DNA of 64,000 nucleotides, taken from positions 1 to 64,000 of the forward strand of contig CAYSDM010000004.1 in assembly GCA_964429855.1 (NCBI GenBank). Direction: 5' to 3'. A program made the position numbers and the translations under genes. This document shows positions 8,253-16,000 of this stretch, piece after piece (the first letter of the stretch is position 1; each line of letters starts with the position of its first letter). A model generated the notes under the pieces. That model ran no database searches. It saw only the letters and a program-made list of their open reading frames with translations, and was not told the DNA's origin. The DNA is from CALLMM01 sp964429855 (GTDB lineage Bacteria > Armatimonadota > Chthonomonadetes > Chthonomonadales > CAJBBX01).

Positions 8253-8990
8253 ATGTACCTGATCCCCTCTCTTTTTCTGCTCGCGATTCTGTTCGGGGCG
8301 GCGATCGCCTATCCGGTTTTTCTGTGGGGCGGCAGACTGGAGGAGCGTCTGCTGCTACGTGTAGAGAAGATCAGCCTCTTTGCGCTGTTTCTCCCCCTGA
8401 TGCTGGGGCTGCTTGGATACCTCGTCTACCTGTACAGTTTCTATCGCATGATCTATCTTCTGTTTTTCTGCTGCCTTTTTGTCTATTTGATGAACCTGAC
8501 GAACAGGAAATTCACCCGAACAAACGCAATCCCTCATCGCGTCGCGCTTGCTGCCCTTCTCTCGATCTGGGTAGTCGGAAGTTTCGTGGGACGGCGCTTT
8601 GAGGAGGGAGGAATCCAGGACTTTAACCCCTGGGTCAGCGGTCGCCATATCTATGCGGATATTCGAGACTCCTTGCGCGAGGCAAAGGATCAGAAAGCGC
8701 GTATCTTTCTGATTGATCAGATCGGTTCTTTGGGAGACCGGCGGGCAGTTCCCTATCTGAAGGAGGCTTTGAAAGACGGGGACCCGGAGGTTCGGCTCGC
8801 TGCGGCGCATGCGCTGCGCCAGATCGGCGACCCGGACGCGCTTGCAGCGCTGACTGCTGCCGACCCGCATCGGAAGAAGCCGGTGAAGGGATGCGCTTTC
8901 TGTGACGCCATCGAGGCAATCTCTCAGGGCAAGAGGAGAGGCGTGACGATTCAAAGGGATGCGCCAGACCGTTCCGGCGCGTCGCAATAG
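8253..8990 (+). CDS. Polytopic membrane protein with C-terminal HEAT repeats
   Basis: 245 residues. Three to four hydrophobic segments occupy about 1-115 (SLFLLAILFGAAIAYPVFLW; a long ISLFALFLPLMLGLLGYLVY region; ALAALLSIWVVGSF). The soluble C-terminus carries PBS-lyase/HEAT-type repeats: LGDRRAVPYLKEALKDGD, then PEVRLAAAHALRQIGDPDAL. HEAT repeats usually make a protein-binding surface, here probably for the GTPase or GAP1-like partner. The start is the ATG 4 nt after the previous stop, with a weak purine-rich SD. Enzymatic activity is not expected. Confidence 0.7.
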   Translation: MYLIPSLFLLAILFGAAIAYPVFLWGGRLEERLLLRVEKISLFALFLPLMLGLLGYLVYLYSFYRMIYLLFFCCLFVYLMNLTNRKFTRTNAIPHRVALAALLSIWVVGSFVGRRFEEGGIQDFNPWVSGRHIYADIRDSLREAKDQKARIFLIDQIGSLGDRRAVPYLKEALKDGDPEVRLAAAHALRQIGDPDALAALTAADPHRKKPVKGCAFCDAIEAISQGKRRGVTIQRDAPDRSGASQ

Positions 8991-8999
8991 AGGGAATAG

Positions 9000-9860
9000 A
9001 TGCCTCTTTTCGGTCTCTTTGGAACCAGACATCGTACCGTGGCGATCATCGGTCTTCCCGGGCATGGGAAGACGGTCTTTCTGGCAAGCCTCTTCTGGGA
9101 CAGTTTCTTCACCCTTTCGCGCTCCTTTCAGGAGGAGAAGCGAAAATACAATGTCTATGCGGAGACTCAGAAGGCGAGCGATGTCTTCTTTGGCAATGCG
9201 CAGACGCTCAGTCAGGGGAGGCTTCCTCCTCCCAACCCGCGCATCAAACCGGAACCGGCGACCCTGAAGTTCACGGGCGTTCCCGTAGCGGGCAGTCGTC
9301 GGCGCAGAGACATCCTTCTGACCTTCTACGACATTGCGGGCGAGGTCTTCAACAGCGATCAGTTGACTCGCGAAAACGCCCCCTATCTGAAGATGGCGCA
9401 TGACATTATCTTTCTATTCGATCCGACACGACCGGATTTCAACGCGTTGATGGCGGGAACGCTGGTACAGCGCGTTTTTCGAATCACCAGAGGCGATATG
9501 CGAAAGAACTTCATCCTGGTTCTGTCCAAGATGGATGAACTGCGTCATCAGGACGAATGGGCAGAGCGGCTGGGACGCTACTGGCCCGATCATCCGCCCA
9601 TGCCCCGCGACCTCGAAGCCTACTGCGTTCAGATGGATGAACTGTCCGCCCATCTGCGCGACTGGTGGACGGACGGCAGGCATCAGGCGCAGGCCGTTAT
9701 CAACTCTCTTCCGACCACCACGCGCTTCTGCGCCATCTCTTCTCTGGGACAGACTCCAACGCGGGATTCCAGCGGCGCGTTGCGCCTGACGGGGGAGCCG
9801 GAGCCATTTCGGGTGCGCGACCCGCTCTTCTGGGTGTTTCGCGCGGCGGGAGTGATGTAG
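9000..9860 (+). CDS. TRAFAC-type GTPase, DO-GTPase2-like
   Basis: 286 residues. G1/Walker A is GLPGHGKT (18-25) at the end of the first strand; G3 is DIAG (111-114) after hydrophobic LLTFY; G4 is SKMD (176-179), giving guanine specificity; ATTRFCAISSLG fits G5. The G1-G3 stretch is long (about 85 residues), with a Pro-rich loop and RRRRD before the G3 strand. No signal or membrane segment, so a soluble switch probably recruited to the membrane partners. It is 1 nt from a gene resembling GAP1-N2/GAP1-M, the usual neighbour of predicted 'double-GTPase' proteins. Only one complete G-domain is visible here. SD GAGGGA lies before the ATG. The family assignment is from memory of motif and context. 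Confidence 0.78.
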   Translation: MPLFGLFGTRHRTVAIIGLPGHGKTVFLASLFWDSFFTLSRSFQEEKRKYNVYAETQKASDVFFGNAQTLSQGRLPPPNPRIKPEPATLKFTGVPVAGSRRRRDILLTFYDIAGEVFNSDQLTRENAPYLKMAHDIIFLFDPTRPDFNALMAGTLVQRVFRITRGDMRKNFILVLSKMDELRHQDEWAERLGRYWPDHPPMPRDLEAYCVQMDELSAHLRDWWTDGRHQAQAVINSLPTTTRFCAISSLGQTPTRDSSGALRLTGEPEPFRVRDPLFWVFRAAGVM

Positions 9861-9861
9861 G

Positions 9862-11106
9862 ATGAGACCGAAGGGCGCGACTGCGGCGTTAACGGCGCAG
9901 GAACATCTCTTCAGCAATGTGTCAAAAGGCTTCTTCCCGGAACTCGGACAGGGGTTTCAGACCGTCGCGCTGTCGGAGGGACTGGCGCGCACCGCCGACC
10001 TGAAGACCCTGGAGAGAGCCTCTTTCTATGCGGTGGCGCGGGAGAATCGCGCCACCGGAAACCTGCCTGCGCGGGAGACCTTTTTCCGTCTGCCTTCGGG
10101 GCAGTATGCTCTGGGGCGCAGCGTGGATTTCGGAACCGATCCGCTGGGGCGTCCGGGTAACTATCTGACCCATCACCTGATCTTTTCACTGGAGGCGTTG
10201 ATCGAAATGCAGGCGACTCCGTTTGATCTGCTGGCTGCCTCGAATCTCGCGCCTGCCGATACCGATCTGACGCCCCGATTTCTACCCTCTCGCGCTCTCT
10301 CGCCCGCGTCTCAGCCGTTCGATCTCCCGTCGTGGCAGACTGTTTCCGCCGATCTGCTGGCGGATCTGGTTGCCGCGCTGGCGCAGCCGCAAGAGGGTAC
10401 TCTGCTGCTGGTCGGTTCGGAGCGGCTAACGCGCCCGACGCTCGAAGGACTCTTTACACTCTTTGCCTGCCGTTTCTGGGAAACCCTGACCTTCTCCACG
10501 CAGTTTTATGAATCGGACAGCCTGCGCGATCTGTTCGCCCTTGCGGCGGTGAGCAGTCAGGCAGAGATTCCCGCTTCGCGGGAGAACTACCGGATTTTCG
10601 ATCTGGAGACCGGCTCTACGGTGAATACAGCCCCTCTCAGCGCCTATGCAAACTGGCTGACAGGATGCCTGCGCGCCGGACAGTGGGAGGCGATCCTGAA
10701 CGTGAACGACATCATCAACCGGCTAAGCGCGGGAGAGTACGATCTCTCTGAGCCTCTGCGGGACTCTCCGACTCCGTCGGCGCGCGCCTGCGCCGCAATC
10801 TGGGAGAGCGTTCCCGAGGCGCTTCCGGCATCGCTGGCAGGGAGCGCGCGACTCATCGCCGCTTTCCTGACGCAACTGGATAAGCCGACTCCGCTGGCGA
10901 ATGCCCTGCTGGAGGCTGGGTCTCCCGCGCAGGTGTGCGGGTCTCCGCTTCCGACAGAAGAGACCGATATCTGCCTGCATACGCTGCGCGAAACCGCCTC
11001 TTCCGCTCTGTGGAAGCGATGGGTGCGGGAGAATCGGGACGATCCGGTTCTGGGAGACTTTACGCGGGATGCGCTGCCCTGGTGGAAGCGGTGGAGGCGC
11101 GGCTGA
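9862..11106 (+). CDS. GTPase-associated protein 1-like (GAP1-N2 + GAP1-M)
   Basis: 414 residues, soluble. The N-terminal about 140 residues (AQEHLFSNVSKGFFP, GFQTVALSEGL, FRLPSGQYALGRSVDFGTD, GRPGNYLTHHLIF) match the pattern I know for GAP1 N-terminal type 2 domains. The middle region (about 165-260: LLLVGSERLTRPTLEGLFTLF, TFSTQFYESD) resembles GAP1-M. Known GAP1 proteins often continue into a further C-terminal domain; here the protein ends after about 150 helical residues, so it is a short form. In comparative work on NTP-driven conflict systems these proteins are predicted partners of TRAFAC GTPases. It follows the GTPase by 1 nt and its stop overlaps the fdhD start. Confidence 0.7.
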   Translation: MRPKGATAALTAQEHLFSNVSKGFFPELGQGFQTVALSEGLARTADLKTLERASFYAVARENRATGNLPARETFFRLPSGQYALGRSVDFGTDPLGRPGNYLTHHLIFSLEALIEMQATPFDLLAASNLAPADTDLTPRFLPSRALSPASQPFDLPSWQTVSADLLADLVAALAQPQEGTLLLVGSERLTRPTLEGLFTLFACRFWETLTFSTQFYESDSLRDLFALAAVSSQAEIPASRENYRIFDLETGSTVNTAPLSAYANWLTGCLRAGQWEAILNVNDIINRLSAGEYDLSEPLRDSPTPSARACAAIWESVPEALPASLAGSARLIAAFLTQLDKPTPLANALLEAGSPAQVCGSPLPTEETDICLHTLRETASSALWKRWVRENRDDPVLGDFTRDALPWWKRWRRG

Positions 11107-11918
11107 TGGACTCTATGCTTCGGCAGGTTGAGATGACGCGCCGGGAGGGGGAGAGCGCGCGCGGTCAGAATGATCTGCTGGTGGTGGAAGAGCCTCTGGA
11201 GATTCGCGTCAACGATCAGAGCCTGGTCATCACCATGCGAACGCCCGGACAGGATGATGCGCTGGCGGTCGGTTTTCTTGTGACGGAGGGAATCCTGCGT
11301 TCGCCGGATGATCTCTACGACATCACGCAGTGCGCCGATCCCGACACCCCCGAACTCCGCAATACGGTGACCGTCTATCTGCCCCCGGAGCGGATCGGCG
11401 AAGACCAGCAGACCGGAAGGCAGCGCTACGCCAGTTCTAGCTGCGGGTTGTGCGGCAGGGCGACCATCGAGGCGATTCGCGCCATTGCAGAGCCGTTTGC
11501 TCCCGTCCCATCTCTCTCCGCCGCCGTTATCCGATCGCTCCCGGATCGTCTGCGCGCCGGTCAACGGGTTTTTGAACGCACGGGAGGGCTTCATGCGGCG
11601 GGACTCTTTGACCGCGAAGGAAATCTGCTGTTCGTGGAAGAGGACATCGGGCGGCACAATGCGGTGGATAAGCTGGTCGGGCGCGCCCTGCTTCAGAGTC
11701 GCTGGTCTCTCGATGACACGGTGATGATGGTCAGCGGGCGCGCCGGGTTCGAGATCGTGCAGAAGGCGCTGGTGGCGCGTATTCCGGCGGTCTGCTCGGT
11801 CTCGGCTCCCTCCACGCTTGCCGCCGATCTTGCCCGCGAGATGGGGATGATCCTGATCGGGTTTCTGCGGGGCGATACCATGAACATCTACTCCGGCGCG
11901 GAGAGGATTACGGCGTGA
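11106..11918 (+). CDS. fdhD: Formate dehydrogenase accessory sulfurtransferase FdhD
   Basis: FdhD takes sulfur from an IscS-type cysteine desulfurase and sulfurates the molybdenum (bis-MGD) cofactor of formate dehydrogenases in the cytoplasm. At 270 residues it has normal family length from the ATG at 11106; in-frame sequence upstream belongs to the GAP1-like gene in another frame. Diagnostic segments: DALAVGFLVTEGIL, the catalytic-loop cysteines C113 and C116 in SSSCGLCGRATIEAI, then FERTGGLHAAGLFD, EEDIGRHNAVDKLVG and SGRAGFEIVQKAL. The start overlaps the previous stop in TGATG, implying translational coupling to the GTPase module. No formate dehydrogenase or Moco gene is in the window. Confidence 0.95.
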   Translation: MDSMLRQVEMTRREGESARGQNDLLVVEEPLEIRVNDQSLVITMRTPGQDDALAVGFLVTEGILRSPDDLYDITQCADPDTPELRNTVTVYLPPERIGEDQQTGRQRYASSSCGLCGRATIEAIRAIAEPFAPVPSLSAAVIRSLPDRLRAGQRVFERTGGLHAAGLFDREGNLLFVEEDIGRHNAVDKLVGRALLQSRWSLDDTVMMVSGRAGFEIVQKALVARIPAVCSVSAPSTLAADLAREMGMILIGFLRGDTMNIYSGAERITA

Positions 11919-13417
11919 TGATTCGATTCTGCGTTGAAAGGGGAGGCGCGTTGAGACCTGTCGCGCCTGCGCGGACCATCTGCCTCATATGGATTCTGCT
12001 GCTGTCTCTGTCTATTCATCCCCTGATGGCGCTGGATGGTGTGCGCGAGAGACAGACGACGCTGGCGGAGCAGTGTGAGCGGATTCTGTCTGACCCGGGG
12101 TTGAAAGGCGGCTTTCAGGGAGTCTGTATCCAATCGCTCAGAGACGGGCGAATCCTGTATGCCCGAAATGAAGATATTCTGTTTCTGCCAGCCTCCAGTC
12201 AGAAGCTCTTCACCTCCGCTGCCGCGCTGAACGCGCTCGGCTCAGACTGGCGATATATCACGCGAGTCCTTCGCTCCGGGAGAGTAGACCCGGATGGAAC
12301 GCTGCAGGGCGATCTCTATCTTCAGGGAACGGGAGACCCGCTTCTGGAGGCGAAGGATCTGGATGCGCTGGCAGAGGCCGTGAAGCGAGCGGGAATTGGG
12401 CGTATCCGGGGCTGGGTTTTCGGCGATGGCGATTGTTTCGACCGTCAGCGGTACGGCGCGGGCTGGGAGTGGGACGATATGCCCTTCTACTATGCCGCAT
12501 CGGTCAGCGGTCTGAACGTCAATAAAAATCTGGTGCGCGTGGAAGTGAAGCCGGGAAATCGGGTCGGCGATCCAGTACAGGTAACGGTATTGCCGGATTC
12601 GATGCGCGTACTGGTCTCCGTGCGCGCACTGACGGGAGAAAAGGGCGCGGCTTCCACGCTGACGATAGGTCGGGAGACCGGCAAGAATGTGATAACGGTG
12701 GAGGGAACGCTGGCGATAGACGCCAGACCCGAAGCGCAGACCTCGGAAGCGGTGACGGTGGAAGACCCGGTTCTCTATGCGGCGGAGCTATTCGTCCAGC
12801 GTCTGGAGGCGGCGGGAGTGACGGTAGAGGGACTGTCCGGGGAAGGCAATACGCCTGTGGCGGCGGTAGAGGTCGCCAGACATGAGGGGCTGCCTCTCTC
12901 CGCACTGCTTCAGCGTCTCAATAAACCCAGCGATAATCTGGTGGCGGAGTGCCTGCTGAAGACGCTGGCGGCGGAGAAGACCGGACAGGGCAGTTGGCGC
13001 ATCGGGCGCAGGCTGGCTACAGAGTGGCTGGTCAGTGTCGGTCTGCCGTCAGACGGTTTTCGTATCGCGGATGGTTCCGGGCTTTCCCGGCATAACTATC
13101 TTTCGGCGCGCAGCATGGTTCGACTGTTGGAAGCGATGTATCGTCGTCCCGACGGCAACGTGTTCATAGATTCGCTGCCGGTTGCGGGAGTGGATGGAAC
13201 GCTGCGAAACCGGTTGAAGGAGACGCCTGCCGCCGGGAACTGCCGCGCAAAAACCGGGACCATGTCCCATGTTAGCAGTCTGTGCGGCTACGTCGCCACG
13301 AAAGAGGGCGAGATGCTGGCGTTTGCGATTCTGATGAATAACCATCCTTCCAATGAACAGGCGCGCATTGCGCAGGATAAGATCGCCGCGCTGCTGGCGG
13401 GTTGGGATAAAAAATAG
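11915..13417 (+). CDS. dacB: D-alanyl-D-alanine carboxypeptidase/endopeptidase, PBP4 (S13) type
   Basis: Periplasmic S13 serine peptidase that trims or cleaves peptidoglycan peptide cross-links. All three penicillin-binding motifs are present: SSQK (S94-K97) in LPASSQKLFTSAAALN, SDN in KPSDNLVAECLLK, and KTG (about 446) in CRAKTGTMSHVSS. Between the first two lies the large insert typical of class C PBPs. A signal peptide (TICLIWILLLSLSIHPLMA) precedes the mature part. The start is ambiguous. GTG 11915 overlaps the fdhD stop and has GAGAGG 8 nt upstream; ATG 11918 is next; TTG 11951, with GGGGAGG 4 nt before it, gives the most typical signal peptide. It ends the overlapping part of the operon. 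Confidence 0.92.
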   Translation: MMIRFCVERGGALRPVAPARTICLIWILLLSLSIHPLMALDGVRERQTTLAEQCERILSDPGLKGGFQGVCIQSLRDGRILYARNEDILFLPASSQKLFTSAAALNALGSDWRYITRVLRSGRVDPDGTLQGDLYLQGTGDPLLEAKDLDALAEAVKRAGIGRIRGWVFGDGDCFDRQRYGAGWEWDDMPFYYAASVSGLNVNKNLVRVEVKPGNRVGDPVQVTVLPDSMRVLVSVRALTGEKGAASTLTIGRETGKNVITVEGTLAIDARPEAQTSEAVTVEDPVLYAAELFVQRLEAAGVTVEGLSGEGNTPVAAVEVARHEGLPLSALLQRLNKPSDNLVAECLLKTLAAEKTGQGSWRIGRRLATEWLVSVGLPSDGFRIADGSGLSRHNYLSARSMVRLLEAMYRRPDGNVFIDSLPVAGVDGTLRNRLKETPAAGNCRAKTGTMSHVSSLCGYVATKEGEMLAFAILMNNHPSNEQARIAQDKIAALLAGWDKK

Positions 13418-13453
13418 CCGCCCCGTCGGGGGCAGGGAAGGGAGACGCCGCCC

Positions 13454-14536
13454 ATGATTCGCGCAGCCGTCATTCCAGAGCCGCATCAGCCGATTGAAAT
13501 CCGTGAATTCCCTGAGCCGGAGATAGAGCCGGGGGCGATTCTTTTGAAGACCCTGGCTTCTGAGGTCTGCGGAACCGATGTGCATCTCTGGCACGGGCGG
13601 CTTTCCGGCGTTCCCTATCCGCTTCTGCCGGGGCATGTCAGCGTCGGCGAGGTGACGGCGACGGGGGGAGACGTTTCAGACATCGAAGGCAAGCCGGTGC
13701 GCTCCGGGGAGATCGTCACCTTTCTGGATGTGCACGAGACCTGTCATCACTGCTGGTACTGTCTGGTGGGGCGCGCCACAACCCGCTGTCCGAAACGCCG
13801 TGTCTACGGTATCACCTACGGCGCGGAGGAGGGTCTGCTCGGAGGATGGTCGGAGCGAATCTATCTGAAACCTGGCGTGAAGATCGTCCGGCTGAGGCAG
13901 GGAGTGACGCCGGAACGATGGATCGCCGGCGGGTGCGGGCTTCCGACTGCGATCCATGCGATAGACATGGCGCAGATACGCCTTGGAGATCGGGTCGTCA
14001 TTCAGGGAGCGGGCCCGGTCGGGCTGAACGCCTGCGCGCTGGCGCTGGCGAGCGGCGCAGGATGGGTCGGCGTGGTGGACGGGGTGCCACATCGGCTGGA
14101 GGCGGCGAAAACGATGGGCGCGGACGCCTGTATTACGTTGAAGAACGACTCGGTGAAGGCGGTGCATAGGGCGACGGAGCGGCGCGGCGCGGATGTGGTG
14201 ATCGAAGCGAGCGGCAATCCCTATGCTATCGCCCAGGGGTGCGAGATGACGAGAGACGGGGGGCGTTATATTGTCGTCGGGCAGTATACCGACAACGGAC
14301 CGACCGAGATCAACCCGCATCTGCATCTCAATCGAAAACATCTGAGCCTGCAGGGGTGCTGGGGTTCCGATTTTTCCCACTTCTGGCGCGCTATGGAGAT
14401 ACTCTCCCGGTTTCACACACGTTTCCCCTGGGAGAATATCATCTCGCGCCGTTATACGCTGACGGAGATACCGGAGGCGTTGTCGGACGTGGAGGCTCGG
14501 CGCGTCGTCAAGGCGGTGATCCTTCCGAACGGGTAA
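13454..14536 (+). CDS. Zinc-dependent medium-chain alcohol/sorbitol-type dehydrogenase
   Basis: 360 residues, cytoplasmic NAD(P)-dependent oxidoreductase. Catalytic-zinc residues are in SEVCGTDVHLWHG and the LPGHVSVGEV segment. A structural-zinc lobe has closely spaced cysteines (ETCHHCWYCLVGRATTRCP). The cofactor fold shows VVIQGAGPVGLNACALA, with GAGPVG as the dinucleotide loop, and VVDGVPHRLEAAKTMGAD. The C-terminus (WENIISRRYTLTEIPEAL) is typical for the family. The substrate cannot be inferred. It lies 36 bp after the carboxypeptidase in the same direction; GGGAG precedes the ATG by 9 nt. Confidence 0.88.
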   Translation: MIRAAVIPEPHQPIEIREFPEPEIEPGAILLKTLASEVCGTDVHLWHGRLSGVPYPLLPGHVSVGEVTATGGDVSDIEGKPVRSGEIVTFLDVHETCHHCWYCLVGRATTRCPKRRVYGITYGAEEGLLGGWSERIYLKPGVKIVRLRQGVTPERWIAGGCGLPTAIHAIDMAQIRLGDRVVIQGAGPVGLNACALALASGAGWVGVVDGVPHRLEAAKTMGADACITLKNDSVKAVHRATERRGADVVIEASGNPYAIAQGCEMTRDGGRYIVVGQYTDNGPTEINPHLHLNRKHLSLQGCWGSDFSHFWRAMEILSRFHTRFPWENIISRRYTLTEIPEALSDVEARRVVKAVILPNG

Positions 14537-14761
14537 GGAGGAGAGAATTAACGGGTAAAATTCCGGGTTTGAAGAAAAGGATAGAGATTATGGTGAAACT
14601 ATCCATAATCGAATACGTCAAATAAAATAGATGGAAACCTTGTGTTTCCACTCTGGGTTTGATTCTTTGAGTGATATATCTGGGAGCGCGCGCTGTCGCC
14701 GCTCTCGCGTTTTGCCACACAACCTGAAAGGTTGGCTGCCTGCGCTAAGGAGGGTGTCAGG
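14537..14761. other. 225-bp intergenic region with short inverted repeats
   Basis: Holds two small hairpins: GATTATGG (14586-14593) / CCATAATC (14603-14610), and GGAAAC/GTTTCC around 14634-14650. Neither is followed by a T-run. They may be protein-binding sites or weak terminators after the dehydrogenase. Confidence 0.35.
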
Positions 14762-15004
14762 ATGGCTGTGGAAGATGCCTATCAAACTCGGATGGTACAA
14801 CATGAGTTGAGCCGCCGCAGCGTGGACTTCTCTCTGGTGGATGTGCGCGTCATTCACGGGGTCTGCTATCTGCGCGGAACCATGATGCGCCTGCGCTCTC
14901 ATCCGGAGGTGGATCTGGATCAGGAGGCGGAGGTGATCCGCAAAATCCTGCGTCAGCGCGTCGGGATTCGCGACGTGGTCTGGGAAGTGCGTACCAAGCA
15001 GTAG
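14762..15004 (+). CDS. Small BON-like domain protein
   Basis: 80 residues from the ATG at 14762, which has AGGAGGG about 7 nt upstream; a longer frame to 14732 lacks an SD. The predicted pattern is helix-strand-strand-helix-strand: an N-terminal helix to HELSRRSVDF, SLVDVRVIHGVCYLRGTM, a helix of the type QEAEVIRKILRQRVG, then DVVWEVRTK. That order, with V-x-G-V-x-x-L-x-G, resembles a single BON domain, a small fold that binds phospholipid or partner proteins. No signal peptide. The similarity is weak by eye and the function unknown. Confidence 0.6.
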   Translation: MAVEDAYQTRMVQHELSRRSVDFSLVDVRVIHGVCYLRGTMMRLRSHPEVDLDQEAEVIRKILRQRVGIRDVVWEVRTKQ

Positions 15005-15204
15005 ACGGCAGCGGTAGAGAGATTCGGACGCTCGCTTCTGGAAAACATGGTCGCAAACTTGATTTCATTGATGGCAATCATGCATTCAAAAGCCCCCGGA
15101 TAGAGCGTGTCGTTCGAAATCATCTTTTCAGGCTTTCTCGTCCTCGTGATGATTTGTCGGGCGGGTCATGCGCGTGGTCTTCAAAAAATAGGAAGAACCG
15201 TGCC

Positions 15205-15233
15205 TTGACGGATGTGGGGTTTGTCTTTATAAT
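15205..15233 (+). promoter_or_regulatory. Sigma70 promoter of the tetR-type gene
   Basis: TTGACG (15205-15210), 17-nt spacer, perfect TATAAT (15228-15233). The 30-bp operator starts on the last base of the -10 box, so a bound repressor would block initiation. Confidence 0.88.
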
Positions 15234-15262
15234 GACTGAAAAACCGGATTGGTCAAAAGTCA
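15233..15262 (+). promoter_or_regulatory. Operator 1 of the TetR-type regulator
   Basis: An imperfect 30-bp palindrome with outer arms TGACTGA/AAGTCA and inner arms ACC/GGT. It matches operator 2 (15954-15983) at about 23 of 30 positions. Its position on the -10 box implies autorepression of the gene at 15278. Confidence 0.75.
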
Positions 15263-15277
15263 CCCCGCCTACCGCAT

Positions 15278-15883
15278 ATGAAAAGTACGACCCTGCGCGA
15301 GGACGTTCGCGACTCGATACTGGATGCCGCCGAGCGGCTGTTCCGGCGATATGGCTATAAAAAGACGACGATAGACGATCTGGCGCGAGAAGCCGGGATC
15401 GGAAAAGGAACCGTCTATCTCTATTTCGACAGCAAGGAGAGCGTGGCGCTCTCGGTGCTGGATCTGGAGTTCGAGCGCATTCGTGACCGGCTGCTGAGAA
15501 TCGGACGCTCTCGCGGAGCGCCCGCCGACCGACTGCGCGAAATGCTGGTGGAGCGCGTAATGCTGCGCTTCGATTCGGCGGTCTGCTACTCGCAGACGCT
15601 CGATGAGGTGTTCCGCAGTATCCGAATTACGTTTCTGGAGCGCCGGGAGCGGTTTCTGATGACCGAAGCGCAGGTATGCGCGGAGGTTCTGCTGGAGGGC
15701 AAGCTGCAGGAGATTTTCGAGTTTGAGGACGCGGTGGAGACCGCGATGCTGCTGATGCGCGCTACCGGTTCGCTGCTTCCTCTGACGCTGACTCCTCATC
15801 AGATGAGCCGTCGCGAAGAGATCAAGGAGACTGCCCGACGAATCGCAGACCTGTTGCTTCGAGGGCTGCTGAAGCGTGGTTAA
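15278..15883 (+). CDS. TetR/AcrR-family transcriptional regulator
   Basis: 201 residues, dimeric DNA-binding repressor. The N-terminal helix-turn-helix is canonical: ILDAAERLFRRYGYKKTTIDDLA, then EAGIGKGTVYLYFDSKESV as the recognition region. The C-terminal all-helical ligand-binding/dimerisation domain (about 60-201) is divergent, so no ligand can be named. No SD is visible before the ATG, and the expected 5' leader is short (about 35-40 nt). The promoter carries operator 1; the same palindrome precedes the next gene, an ECF sigma factor 111 bp downstream. It is therefore likely to repress itself and that sigma factor. Confidence 0.93.
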   Translation: MKSTTLREDVRDSILDAAERLFRRYGYKKTTIDDLAREAGIGKGTVYLYFDSKESVALSVLDLEFERIRDRLLRIGRSRGAPADRLREMLVERVMLRFDSAVCYSQTLDEVFRSIRITFLERRERFLMTEAQVCAEVLLEGKLQEIFEFEDAVETAMLLMRATGSLLPLTLTPHQMSRREEIKETARRIADLLLRGLLKRG

Positions 15884-15953
15884 TGCGTCGGGCGGCGACT
15901 CCCCGACAATGGCGCGTAGTGTTTGAAAGTGGCGTCCTGGTGCGCTGTTTTAA

Positions 15954-15983
15954 TGACTGATTGACCGATTCGGTCAGAAGTCA
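15954..15983 (+). promoter_or_regulatory. Operator 2 upstream of the ECF sigma gene
   Basis: A 30-bp palindrome with outer TGACT/AGTCA and inner GACCG-ATT-CGGTC. As at operator 1 it begins directly on an AT-rich -10-like box (TTTAAT, 15949-15954), 18 bp before the ECF start codon. The shared sequence links this gene to the TetR regulator upstream. Confidence 0.75.
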
Positions 15984-16000
15984 GCAAAGGAGACATGCCA

